Assembly (NCBI GenBank): GCA_037176725.1
Contig: JAZBRS010000037.1
Coordinates: 12,542,001-12,606,000, forward strand
From: Posidonia oceanica
Taxonomy: Eukaryota; Streptophyta; Magnoliopsida; Alismatales; Posidoniaceae
Length of the DNA stretch: 64,000 nucleotides
Reading direction: 5' to 3'
Part shown: positions 35,637 to 46,024 of the stretch, one piece after another
Position numbering within the stretch: the first letter of the stretch is position 1
Layout: every line of letters begins with the position of its first letter
Made by a program: the position numbers and the translations under genes
The notes under the pieces: model-generated
The model's input: the letters and a program-made list of their open reading frames with translations, nothing else
What the model was told of the DNA's origin: nothing
Databases searched by the model: none

Positions 35637-36800
35637 TGCTCCACCTTCGGATCTTGGTGCCCCTATCCTTTCCGGTCGATAAGTCCGAAACTTATCACCT
35701 ACCTTTGCGGTCGGTAGGTCCGAAACCTATCCTTTCCGGTCGATAAATCCGAAACTTGTCATCTTTCCTTTGTGGTCGATAGGTCCGAAACTTATCACAT
35801 TCCAATCCTCTGTGGTCAATAAATCCGAATCTTATCAGTTACCCTTTCGCGGTCGGTGGGTCCGAAACCTATCATCCATCAGCTTTCCGGTCTGGTCTTG
35901 ATAAGGCTTGCACTTATCATTCCTGGCCTCTTCCTGGTCATGATAGGGTTTGAACCTATCATTCCTGGCCGTTCGGTCTTGATAAGGCTTGCACTTATCA
36001 TTTTTGGCCTCTTCCCGGTCTTGATAGGGCTTGCACCTATCATTCCTGGCAGTCTGGTCTTGATAAGGCTTGCACCTATCATTCCTGGCGGTCTGATCTT
36101 GATAAGGCTTGCACTTATCATTCCTAACCTCTTCTTGGTCTTGATAGGGCTTGCACCTATCATTCCTGGCCGTCTGGTCTTGATAAGGCTTGCACTTATC
36201 ATTCCTGGCCTCTTCCTGGTCTTGACAAGGCTTGCACCTATCATTCCTGGCCGTCCGGTCTTGATAAGGCTTGCACTTATCATTCCTGGCCTCTTCCTGG
36301 TCTTGATAGGGCTTGCACCTATCATTCCTGGCAGTCCGGTCTTGATAAGGCCTGCACTTATCATTCCTGACCTCTTCCTGGTCTTGATAGGGCTTGCACC
36401 TATCATTCCTGACCTCTTGCCAGTCTTGATAGGGCTTGCACCTATCATTCCTGGCCTCTTTCTGGTCTTGATAAGGCTTGCACTTATCATTCCTATCCTC
36501 TTCCGGTCGATAAGTTTGAAACTTATCATCCACTCCCTTTGCGGTCGATGGGTCCGAAACCTATGACATCGTGCCATCCTTGAGGTCGGTAGGTCTGAAA
36601 CCTATCTTTTCCGGTCGATAAGTCCGAAACTTATCATTCACTTCCTTGCGGTCGAAGGGTCTGAAACCTATCCTTTGCGATTGATAAGTCCGAAACTTAT
36701 CATTCACTCCCTTGCAGTCGATGGGTCCGAAACCTATCACTCATTTATCAGTTCGTTCTTTGCGATCGATGGGTCCAAAACCTATCATCTATCGTGCGTC
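35637..36800 (+). repeat. Covarying hairpin array in element C 3' region
   Basis: Two classes of short inverted repeats are arrayed. At the edges (35675-35880 and 36505-36790) units read GATAAGT-CCGAA-ACTTATC or GATAGGT-CCGAA-ACCTATC. In the middle (35900-36485) about 15 units with a 39-42 bp period read GATAAG-GCTTGCA-CTTATC or GATAGG-GCTTGCA-CCTATC, mostly alternating. The two arms nearly always change together; units near 36062 and 36223 are exceptions. Connecting sequence (CATTCCTGGCCTCTTCCTGG type) is also repeated. The period, often a multiple of three, creates long but spurious open frames on both strands. Confidence 0.9.
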
Positions 36801-37510
36801 CCATTTTCTTGCTCGCTTTCTCAACAGAAAAGATGCCCCCTTTTCTTTCGCACGGGAATTTTGCCCCTTTTGTTCCGCGCCGCTCTAGTCATCTGCTTGC
36901 TTCCTCGAGCGAGGACAAGCTACCTTTCCTTCTCTAGGCTGGCAGCCTCAATTGCTCGGTTGACGCCTGTCAAAATGTCTACTTCGGGCTGGCAGCCCAA
37001 ACTGCTCGGTTGACACCCGTCATAATTGTCCAACTCTTCTTTCGATGCCATGGGCACTTCGGCTGTCCCCTGGTATCATCCTTCATACCAGGGGCATCTT
37101 ATTTTGCCGCCCTCAGTATCTTCTCTGGGCTGGCATCCCAAACTGCTCGGATGACACCCATCACCCTGTTTGGCGTCCTTTTCTTTGGGTTGATAGCCCT
37201 AACTATCTGGCAAAGAGTCCGTCAACTCCTTGGGATGATAACCCAAACCATCCGGCAATGAGTCCGTCAACTCATTATTCATTGCATCAGCATTGCATGT
37301 TAGATAGCAGTACCAGCATTGTGTGATAGATAGCAGCATCAGCATCATACACACAATCATTGCATGCTTTCCCCAACGGGGTCGCATCTCACATCATATC
37401 AGCATGCATCGCCCGCATCTCCCCCACGAAGTTCAGCACAGCAAACACTAGTGCAGGTTTTTACTTTAGCATCAGCATTATTGCATCTCTTTGCATTGCA
37501 TCTGCATTTG
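36801..37510 (+). repeat. Second structured segment of element C 3' region
   Basis: Repeated modules of the form GGGCTGGCAGCCC-AAACTGCTCGG (36928, 36984, 37128), TTGACRCCYGTCA, and GAGT-CCGTCA-ACTC (37205 and AATGAGT/ACTCATT at 37257). A large hairpin CCCCTGGTAT/ATACCAGGGG lies at about 37068-37098. The tail (37262-37510) is GCATCAGCATTG-like simple repeat. These modules match element B 42690-44990. Confidence 0.8.
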
Positions 37511-37670
37511 CATTCGCATTGCGGCAACGGGTCATGATTTTCGGTGTATCCGCCGAATAAGTGACTCAGGCCCACAGCAATTTCGCATTCCTGCCGGCGT
37601 CAGGAGGGGTGTCATGTCTATTCTAAGCAGTGGCCTCGGTCCCCCTTAACCTCGCTCGGCAAGGGGCATC
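37511..37670 (+). promoter_or_regulatory. Element C pre-LTR conserved block and polypurine tract
   Basis: This aligns with the same position in E (62138-62300, other strand): GCGGCAACGGG, then TTCGGTG.ATCCGCCGAA (a TTCGG/CCGAA hairpin), then AATAAGT and GCCGGCGTCAGG-like sequence. GGGGTGTCATG at 37607-37617 is complementary to the LTR start. The polypurine tract is GGCAAGGGGCATC (37658-37670), directly before TGTTGACACC. The PPT primes plus-strand DNA synthesis. Confidence 0.8.
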
Positions 37671-40600
37671 TGTTGACACCACATTTTGACTGCCTGGAAG
37701 AAGGTCGACCTCTCGGGAAAGCTTGCTTGGACTCTGGGATGGCTCTCCTTTTCCAAATTAACCCATTTTGACCTAAAAACCAAATCCCATTCCTAAACCA
37801 ACTCTAAAACCACACCTAAGCCCCAAAACCATCACCCAAGTCTTTTACACCATTTTAAAACTTTTTAAACCAAGGCCCAAGCCCATTTCAGCCTTTGGCC
37901 TCCTGAGCATGTTGGACGTGCTCTACACTAGCGTCCAACGTCCTGGGAGGTGCAGTAGCTGCTCCGCCACCTCTGGCTCACCTCCCGTTCACTCCACCGC
38001 CTGCACACACTTACTACTGGTCTCCTCGGCCACTTACTCACCACTCCAAGCCATCCACTAGCTGCCAAGGCCGAGTAACTGCCCTGCCAAGCCATCTCCT
38101 CCGCCCCAGCGTGACCTCCGCTCTCTCCACGGTCACTGACTTTGGCCGCCTCCACCTACCACCACCAAGACTTGCTCGCCCTTTTGACAAGCCCCATGCC
38201 TTCGCCTGACATCCCTCATGGATTCCCCACTCACAGCAGCCCCTGCCATGCCTATAATTGCCTGGAAAATCAGTCCAAAGCCAGCCCAAAAGCCGCTGTC
38301 TTCTCTTCACACGAACCCATGAAGCCAATCAGCAAAACCAGCAACTTCTCCCCCTTCCAGAACACACCACAGCCCTCCCAGTGAGAATTGAGCGACACTA
38401 GAGCAAAGAGCAAACTCCCACGATCCCCCTGAGCATTCAGCAGCTTCTCCTGAGCCCCCAGCACGCCATGCAAGCTCACTGGGGTAGCCTCGCCGCCACC
38501 TTCCGCAACGTCGGCCGCAAGTGCAAACATGCCTTTTAGGCCGCAACCAGGTAGGTTCTCACTTCCCTTAGCTAGTGCATGCACGTAGTAGCATGATAGG
38601 ATAGTTAGCACACATGCACGCCACCTTGGTTGGCCAGAATTGGCCCGGCCTCTGGCCACGAGGTGGAGGAGATGGGTGGCCCGATCTGGCCATCCATTTC
38701 CAACTCCGAACACATGGGCGTGTTCATCTCGTCCCCCTCTTGCTTCTTGGATCCTTAGGTTCCAGTTTTGGATCGATCTTAGCATCGATTGGGCTGGAGG
38801 TTTGCTCGGCCTGTTGGACACACCATCTGGTGCGTCCAACGTTGGACCTGCCCAGAGACAGCGTCCAACGACCTGTAGTTCTATTTGCTTGCCTTCCCCT
38901 TTTATTTTGCTTCTGTGATGCTTTAGCTTGCATGCTTAGCTAATGTTTTGTTCTAGCATGTTCTCTTCATGTTTCTAGATGCCATGCTAGGTTTGGATTC
39001 ATGTTTCTTGCCCCTGTTTAGTCTGCTGTTCTTGGGTGTTGGACGCTGGAATGTAAGCGTCCAACGCCCCTACATGCCTGCACTTGCTTTAGTGCTTTGA
39101 AGTTATGCTTATTTTATGATATGTGTTCAATCCATGTTGCATGCCTCCAGTTCACCTATTTGCAGTAGCTTACATGCATGCTTAATGGCTTTATTCTGAG
39201 CTTAATTCTTTTTGCAACTTGATCTGCTATCTGTCTATGTTGGACGCTGGGGGCTTCAACGTCCTACGTTGGACGCTGCTGCTACCAGCGTCTTACGTCG
39301 CTGCTCAGTTACTCTTGTTTTAAGTGCTTGCATGATACTTTGATCTCTTTGTTTGCATGATCTCTGTGTTTGTATGCTTGCTTAGCCTTCATAGCAACTG
39401 CTCCTTAGCTTTTATAGTTTATATCCAAGTTTTATGCAGGGTTGTTGTTTGATTGTGCCTCCTAGTGCGTTCTACGCGGCTGTTCCTCGCGTCCAATGTT
39501 GGACGTAGGTCTAGCTCGCATCCAACGCTCTGGTTGAGCTTTATTCCTTGCATGCGTTGCAAATGCTGTTTTTCTTGGATTTTTCATATCCTATGCTTGC
39601 TTGTTTAGCCTATGCCTGCTTACAGTAGCCTAAATGCATGCTTACATATTTTGTTCATCACCTGTTTGCTGATTTGCTATGCTGTCTTTTGGCCTGTGTT
39701 GGACGCTAGTCTCTCTGGCATCTAACATTGGACGCCATGCCGTCGGGCGTCCAACGCCCTGCTTATTTAAATGCTGATCATTGCTTGCATCTTGTTCTAA
39801 GCTTGTCTTTGTTTTGCTATCCTGATTGCTCTACATGTCATGCACCCATTCTACTGCATCTCTGCATCTGCATCACATTCATATAGCTAGAATGCATCAA
39901 CTTTTTAAAACTTCATGCTGTTTGCCTCTAGCAGGTGTTGGACGCTAGCAATGCCAGTGTCCAACGTTGGGCGTAGAAGTTGCTGCGTCCAACGCTTGCA
40001 GTTGGCTGAACTTGATTTTGAAATACCGATTTTGCTTTGCTCGTCGTTTTCCGCATTTTACTGCTTCTTAGACATGTTGTAACACCTGTGCACGTTGCCT
40101 GCCACCCTGTTTTGGTTTTGTGCCTTGCCTTGCACGCTTTCCCATAGTTTTCGCCTTGGACCCGCTTTTGCTTTATCCCTTGCGTGTCGCTTGCATTGCA
40201 TGGTTTTCCTCGCCATTTTGTTTTATCGCCTGCATTCGCATTTAGGGCAGTGATGCTTACTACTCAAAGTTCTTACAAACTGGGGTTCGTCCGGTTCGGA
40301 ACACTGGCAGTGCTACTGAGTGCATAGACAGCACGTTTAATTTCCATACATGGCATTCTAAGCACTTAGGCATTTAAAGCATCAGGCATGCATTGCACCT
40401 GTCACCTACGGGCGTATAACAAAGGCAAGCGATTGCCGATATCCGGCATATGCGAGCGAGTTAGCCTAGAAAGACCGACTTCTTGGGCGTATCGGGGGTG
40501 CCTAACACCTTCTCCGCACGTAACAGGAGTCTTTACCCATTCTCTGGCCCGTAGTGACCATTTTGCCCTCGTCTTTGGCACGAGTTATCCATTTTTGCAT

Positions 40601-40849
40601 AGCATTGCATCTATTTGCTTGTTTTCTATGTTTTTCCTTGGTTTTCCTCGTCTTCCCCATAATAGACTAGGTGGCGACTCCCTTTTCCCTTTTCTTTCTT
40701 TTGCCCTTTGCCTTTTCGCCTCTGTTTTTAGTGTTTTGAGTTGTGTTTCCTTCTCGGATCACCCGCTAATAGTGAACTTGATTTCCGATCGGTGCATGCG
40801 AGCTCTGGCAGCGTCCACGGACGATTGCAAAACTCACAAGATCGCTACA
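37671..40849 (+). repeat. Element C 3' LTR
   Basis: It starts TGTTGACACC and ends ATCGCTACA, followed by the target duplication CACCT. It aligns with 18844-22058 with scattered substitutions; a short segment near 39058 and the double palindrome near 37911 are shorter than in the 5' copy. It keeps the terminal 40 bases lost from the 5' LTR. U5 holds the conserved block (40480-40585) and the GTGGCGACTC motif (40671-40680). Confidence 0.93.
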
Positions 40850-40854
40850 CACCT
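40850..40854. repeat. Target-site duplication, right copy (element C)
   Basis: CACCT, pairing with CACCC at 18839-18843. Confidence 0.8.
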
Positions 40855-42529
40855 ACGCACGGATACGCCGGCCATCTTGTTGTGCCACCAGGCGACGCGA
40901 TGGTGGATCCGGAGGAGCACCTCGGTGCGACCCAGACGGCGTATGTGGTCCTTGCCCCACCACTTGTGGCAGCCAATCTTGACCCCATCAATGACAGGAT
41001 GCACGTTCTAGAGAAAGCACTACGTCTAGTGTAGGGCGAGAACCACCAGTCCTACCAATTCCGCGACCTCTGTCTCTTTCTAGAGGCCACACTCCCTTCG
41101 AAGTTTCGCATCCCGAAATTCGATAAATATAATGGTAGAGGCTGCCCCATTTCGCATCTGAAGGCATACTGCAGGGACCTTGCTCAGCTTCAGGCCGATG
41201 AAAGGTTCCTTATCTGCCTATTTCAAAAGAGTTTCGCTGGCCCCACGCTCAAGTGGTTCACTTCCCTAGACCTGGCTGCGGTTCAGACTTGGACTAATCT
41301 TTCTCAGGCTATCCATGAGCAGTATGCTTTCAACCTCGACTTGATCCCCAAGCTGGAGGATCTTGTTGCCATCCGGTAGAGGCCCGAAGAGCCATTTGGG
41401 AAGTATGTCGGTCGCTGGCACTCCATAGCCGCCTAGGTCAAAGATAGACCCTCTGAGGAGGATTCTATCGAGATGATCGTCAAAGGGGCGCAGCCAGCGA
41501 CTAGGACTCTGCTTTGCATTCAGCACATCACTAGTCATGCATCGCTGATTAGGGCTGGTGCTCACGTGGAGAGCTCACTGCGAAGTGGGCATTTCCCTGC
41601 ACTTTTTGCATTGGCTAGCTAGGCCAACACCTCCAGTAATCGTCGCAGCAGCAACAACAACAACAACCTCGCTCCTGACTGCTCCGAGTAGCACTCCGAA
41701 GCATACGCCGATTCTCTTGAAGAGCCTGCCAATGTAGAGAGTCAGCCAGACCCTTTTCCGCTAGAGCACGCACCTAATTATGCACCCACTGCCCACACTG
41801 CCATCGTCGAGCCCGTGCATTATGTTGCACCCGCTCGGCAAGGACTCCAATCAAGGCAAAGACGACCTCGTTGGGCTGAGTGCGATTACACCCCTCTGCC
41901 CGAGCCACTGAATGTCATATTCCCTCGAGTTGAGTCGCTCCTGAGAGTCACGGTTGCCCGTCCGTCACGAAATCCCCCTTCGTGGTGGCATGATACGGAT
42001 CAGTTCTGCAGTTTCCATCGGGCCACCGGGCACTCGATGGATAATTGCCTCACTCTCCGGGATGCCGTTCAGTGCCAGATCGATCGCAGGATCATCAGCA
42101 TTGACGTGCAGGAGGCAGCACTTCCACATACACCTGCACTTGCACTCGCACACCCTAGTGTAGTCGACCCTTCCTCTTCTGAGCCTGCAGGCTTCACAGA
42201 TGTCGGAACCTCGTGGGTCTATCCCAGTCCTCTGAGTTCAGCTCCGCCCCGGTGGATCCCTCCGATCGCATCGGCACAATCTCCTTCTACCTTCTTTCCC
42301 TGGTCCGTCCAAGGGACGCTCGGATGTAGCGGTAGTGTCGACAACAAGCGTAGTTGCAGCGCCATCTAGGTCAGCTTCTCCCCCTGCTCCAGCAGCCCCA
42401 GTGCTCCCCGCACTGCCGTCAACAGCTCCAGCAGCCACAGTGGTCCCCGCACTGCCAACATTGGACCCCACCGACAGCGTCAGCAGCATAGGAACTTACC
42501 CAGCACCTCCCTCCCGAGGTTGCTGACAG
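40855..42529 (+). pseudogene. Element B gag, core and C-terminal part (decayed)
   Basis: This resumes the gag interrupted by C (GYAGHLVVPPGDAMVDPEEH). It holds the Gag core (YQFRDLCLFLEA, KYNGRGCPISHLKAYC, FGKYVGRWHSIA), an Asn-rich run and a knuckle with CSFHRATGHSMDNC near 42006. TAG codons at 41032, 41377, 41434 and 41620 are all in one frame and all stand where A/D have CAG. After the knuckle comes a Pro/Ala/Ser-rich stretch resembling the start of the linker and spacer, but protease is absent. The reading ends around a TGA next to a GACAG-GTAAGT sequence. Confidence 0.88.
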
Positions 42530-42535
42530 GTAAGT
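42527..42535 (+). promoter_or_regulatory. Consensus 5' splice-site sequence at end of B gag
   Basis: CAG-GTAAGT matches the plant donor consensus in all nine positions and is followed by a pyrimidine-rich stretch. Its position, exactly where protein similarity ends, suggests either a functional donor or the junction of an internal deletion. No acceptor was identified. Confidence 0.45.
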
Positions 42536-44180
42536 CTCTCTGACCTCTCTTTTGTTTCCTACGCTGTCTTTTCTTTTCTTTTGTTTTGTTTTGTCATTGC
42601 GTTTTCTCGCCTTCCCAGAAAATCATAAAAAGAATAAAATCAACAAAACCTAAAAACATGCATTCCTCTCTGCTTCATGCATTCACTGCATCGGGCTGGT
42701 ACCCCTGACTGCTCGGCGATAAGTCCGTCAACTTATCATTCTGCACATATCTGCCACTCTCTGCACATATATGCCACTCTCATGCATTTTCACTTTCTGC
42801 ATGTACATATCATTTCTTGCATCCCAAAAAAGACAAAAGCACCAAAAAAATCAAGAAAATAAAAAAACACCAGAAATATTTTCTTCGCCTTTCTGCTGGT
42901 TTTCCCTTTTTATGTTTTCCTAAACCAAAAACCATAAAAATACAAAACCAATGCTAAAACCCAAAAACATGTTTGTCCCTTCCCCTTCTAAAAAATACAA
43001 AACCCACAAACATTTATATAATCTGAAACCCGGCTACGGACAAACAAGCAGCGCCAAGAGGATGCCAAGTATCGGCAAACTCAAGCAGAACTCACCCGAG
43101 TAGTGCCATCTCCTGCATGTGGCCATAGAGTGAGACTGAGAGCAGAATAGAGCGTCTTGCGGAGCTCAAAAATCTAGAAGCGAGATCCACCTTATCAATA
43201 GAGTCCACCTGACATGGAGAGGACCAAAGCAAAGTAGAGCATAGCTAGAGGCTACCTGGACACATCGCTGAGGCTGAAGGTGTATGCCGATCAGCCGAAC
43301 TCTTACCGCCTCACCCAGGACCACGACCCCAATAGGGCGAAGACATGCATATCCAAAAGAATAGAGATCATGTGAGCAAAAAATATGATAACATGATTTG
43401 CATGCTGAGCATAAAAGAACAATGAAGAAAGAAGTTGAAGAAAGAAGGCGCTCATGAGAGGAGTGACTCGGACGAGCATCGAAGCCCCCTCAGCTATCAA
43501 CTTCAAGCACCGCAATGTCAACTGCACGAGATACCTTATCAGGAGGAGCTCGCCCCACCCTCCGAGCACAGCAGCATGCTCCAATCCCCTGTGCAGACAA
43601 CTCTACCTCCCTGGCAGGCTAAATGCAACTCCAGTCACTCAAGAGGGGAAAAGAAATATCAATCTGTGAGCGTCAAAAGCGGTAGTTGGTCCCCGAGGAA
43701 TTGAGATGGAGACTGTGAAGCTACATCCAATGCTTTTGCTACCCACCTGCAGCCAAAGGCTATACTCTACAAAACTAAGGCGTCATCTCGAACTAAGAGT
43801 GAGAAGGAGAGCCACCGACCACAACTTGGCATGGCATCGCTCGAGAATCGAGGACCCCTGAGTCAGAAAGTGCAGAAGCACCCTCTCGGCAACAGCCGCT
43901 TTTGAGTCCAAAGCCACCAAAACATGCATGCTACAATAACATACCTTCCCTTCTTTCTGTTTTCAAAAATCGGAGCCAAGGACGAGCACATTTGCTTGCC
44001 TCGCTCAGAGGCTCCATGCTTTTCAAATTTTGCCGCCCACTGCATTGGGTGGGTCCTTGATGACCTGCATGTCCCTTGTTCGTCACTCCGTGACGTAGCA
44101 TCGCATGCCCACTCTGAGACCATTGCACACCTATTGCAAGGGGTTCCCTGTCTTCTCTCTGCATTATTCTGCATGCCTTG
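42536..44180 (+). other. Element B 3' region, first part
   Basis: Mostly no gene. One hairpin module (GGCTGGTACCCC, then GATAAGT-CCGTCA-ACTTATC) lies at about 42694-42740. At 43035-43200 a broken frame with Gln/Glu/Arg/Leu-rich, coiled-coil-like content could be the tail of a lost mobile-domain-like gene, but this is weak. The rest is A-rich or unique. Confidence 0.5.
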
Positions 44181-45010
44181 CATCGGGCTAGCAACCCTAA
44201 CTGCTCGGTGATAAGTCCATCAACTTATCATCTGGGCTGATATCCCTAACTCTTCAGCGATAGGTCCGTCAACTTATCATCATCATTCATCCATCCATCC
44301 TTGCATTTCGATACCACGAGTGCTTAGGCTGTCCCCTGGTATCATCCCTGATACCAAGGGCATCTTTTTGCTGCCTTGTGGTATCGCCCCCCCTCATCTC
44401 ATCAGGCTTGTAGCCCTAACTGCTCGGCGATAGGTCCGTCAACCTATCACCCTGCATTTTCTCTGCATTATCACATTGCATTCCCCACCGACATTGCACC
44501 TCGTACGGTGAGCCCTTACATCCATCTCACTGCATTTAGGCTGGTACCCCTAACTACTCGGCTGACAAACTCGTTAGTTTTGTCTCCATCTTGCATCTTG
44601 ATGCCATGGGCGCTTCGGCTGTCCCCTGGTATCGTTCAACGATACCAGGGGCATCTTTATTTGCTGCCCCATGGTATCCCATTTCCATATGCATCCGGGC
44701 TGACATCACCAACTATTACGGGAGCGAATTCAGACCTCTGCCACACCTTCGGGTATGGTATTCCCGTTGCATTCGTGGTTACAAGTCGTCCCACTTGTCA
44801 CCACCTCTCTTGCCTGACAGACTCGTTGGCCTGTCAATGCCTTCGATACCAGGTGCGTCTAGCAGCCCCTTGGTATCATCTCATCCCCATTCGGGCCGAT
44901 ATTCCCCAACTATCCGGTGATGTGTCCTTCAACTCCTCAGAGGACTGATTATCCCTAACTATCCAGTGATAGGTCCGTTAACTTATCACCCATTCGTCGT
45001 AGTGTAATAG
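44181..45010 (+). repeat. Hairpin modules in element B 3' region
   Basis: At least five copies of a ~45-bp module: GGGCTRGTA.CCCTAACT, GCTCGG, then a hairpin with loop CCGTCA. Arms vary: GATAAGT/ACTTATC (44211), GATAGGT/ACCTATC (44430), GACAAAC/GTTTTGTC (44561). Two larger two-tier hairpins lie at about 44308-44386 (outer CGATACCAC/GTGGTATCG, inner CTGGTATC/GATACCAAG) and 44600-44680 (outer CCATGGG/CCCATGG, inner CCCCTGGTATCG/CGATACCAGGGG), each inner arm followed by GCATCTTT. Confidence 0.82.
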
Positions 45011-45049
45011 CATTCTATTGCATGGCATTAGTATTTCATCATCACACGG

Positions 45050-45665
45050 GCATCGCGTGCTTAGGATTCGAACCCCTGGTTCGTGTATTGCCTAAGGTAT
45101 CATCCTCGGCACCCGCAAGACTTTCGCAGCTTGCTGGCTTTAGATGATACTCGCACTAGTGCGCAGCCTTGGGATCGCTTTCTCGGTTTCGCATGCCCGA
45201 CGTTCCACTGTTTATACATTGCATTTCACTGCATAACATTAGCATCTCATTTGCATATCATCATATAGCTTTCTCGTATCCTCCATAGAGTCAGTCCTAG
45301 TATTGCATCTCATCATCACACGAGCAGCGTGTGCTTAGGATCCGAACCCCTGGTTCACGTATTGCCTAAAGTGACATCCTCGGCACCCGCAAGACTTTCG
45401 CAGCTTGCTGGCTTTGGATGGCACCTGCAGTAGTGCGTGGCCCCAAGATCGTTTTCTCGGTTTCGCATGCCCGGCGTTCCACTATTTATACACTGCATTT
45501 CACTGCATAACATCGCGTGCTTAGGATTCAAACCCCTGGTTCGCATATTGCCTAAGGTACCATCGTCAGCACCCGTAAGACTTTCGTAGCTTGTCGACTT
45601 TGGATGATACTCGCAGTAGTGCGTGGCCCGGGATCGGTTCTCGGTTTCGCATGTCCCATTGCATA
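45050..45665 (+). repeat. Three-copy ~190-270 bp tandem repeat
   Basis: Copies begin near 45055, 45328 and 45515 with GCTTAGGAT and contain CGAACC-CCT-GGTTCG, CACCCGCAAGACTTTCG, a GTATCATC...GATGATAC pair and CGGTTTCGCATGCCC. Spacing is uneven because of insertions between copies. Paired arms partly covary between copies. Confidence 0.8.
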
Positions 45666-46024
45666 ACATTGCATCCTTATTGCGCTGCTACTCCTCTGTA
45701 GTCATTACACCAGCATCCACATTCCATTTCCCTGACATTACATGCCCGCCATCGCATGCACATTCACTGCACCCTTACTTTCAGCATCTTTACATTCTGT
45801 CTTTTACTTTTAACACTTGCATCGCCTACGCCTACAGCAGAAGCTTGGCAAACGGCACCCCCATGCTAGAGTCGTACATCGCTCGACACGCACCCCCTGG
45901 TCGTCTGGCTTTCCTGAAGTACTGTCTGATGACCATTGCATTGCATTCTCTGCCTTTTCCGCGTGCATGCATCACCTGCTTTTCCCTAGAGGAGTACAGC
46001 GCAATGAGCATTAGCGTAGGCATC
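45666..46024 (+). other. Sequence between the B repeats and LTR D
   Basis: No gene. It ends TTAGCGTAGGCATC directly before the LTR. GGCATC resembles the end of the polypurine tracts of C and E (GGGGCATC), but the purine run is poor and the conserved pre-LTR block of C and E is absent. Confidence 0.5.

Larger units (their letters stand above)
18844..40849 (+). mobile_element. Element C: complete 22-kb Tat/Ogre-like element with extra gene
   Basis: It has both LTRs (18844-22058 and 37671-40849), a damaged PBS, leader, decayed gag-pol (23381-32152), an A-rich interval, a plant-mobile-domain-like pseudogene (33858-35050), a hairpin array and a polypurine tract. It is flanked by CACCC/CACCT and sits in B's gag. 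The two LTRs differ by scattered substitutions and several short indels, and the polyprotein is broken in many places, so this is an old insertion. The integrase-to-LTR interval of about 5.5 kb is unusually long. Confidence 0.93.
16550..46024 (+). mobile_element. Element B: gag-only LTR retrotransposon, split by C, 5' LTR cut by A
   Basis: The visible parts are an LTR tail (16550-16909), PBS, leader, gag N-terminal part (18067-18843), then after the whole of element C the rest of gag (40855-42529), and 3.5 kb of non-coding 3' region. There is no protease, RT, RNase H or integrase between gag and the 3' hairpin region, so B looks non-autonomous, relying on a related element for enzymes. Its LTR tail differs from the A/D/E and C LTRs. 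Its own 3' LTR is not seen: an LTR of the A/D/E type begins at 46025. The 3' boundary is therefore uncertain. Confidence 0.75.

Noticed and set aside
35835..36577. Open frames of over 230 codons on both strands with a Lys-Cys-Lys-Pro-Tyr-Gln-Asp type repeat
   Set aside because: They are produced by the hairpin array, whose unit lengths are often multiples of three; all frames show the same periodicity and none has a start context or homolog.
35637..36800. CRISPR-like array
   Set aside because: Short regular palindromic repeats, but the spacers are themselves repeated and the context is a plant retrotransposon.
45055..45085. tRNA-like B box (reverse of GGATTCGAACC)
   Set aside because: No A box, no acceptor or anticodon stem, and the T-stem does not pair; the match is part of a simple hairpin in a tandem repeat.
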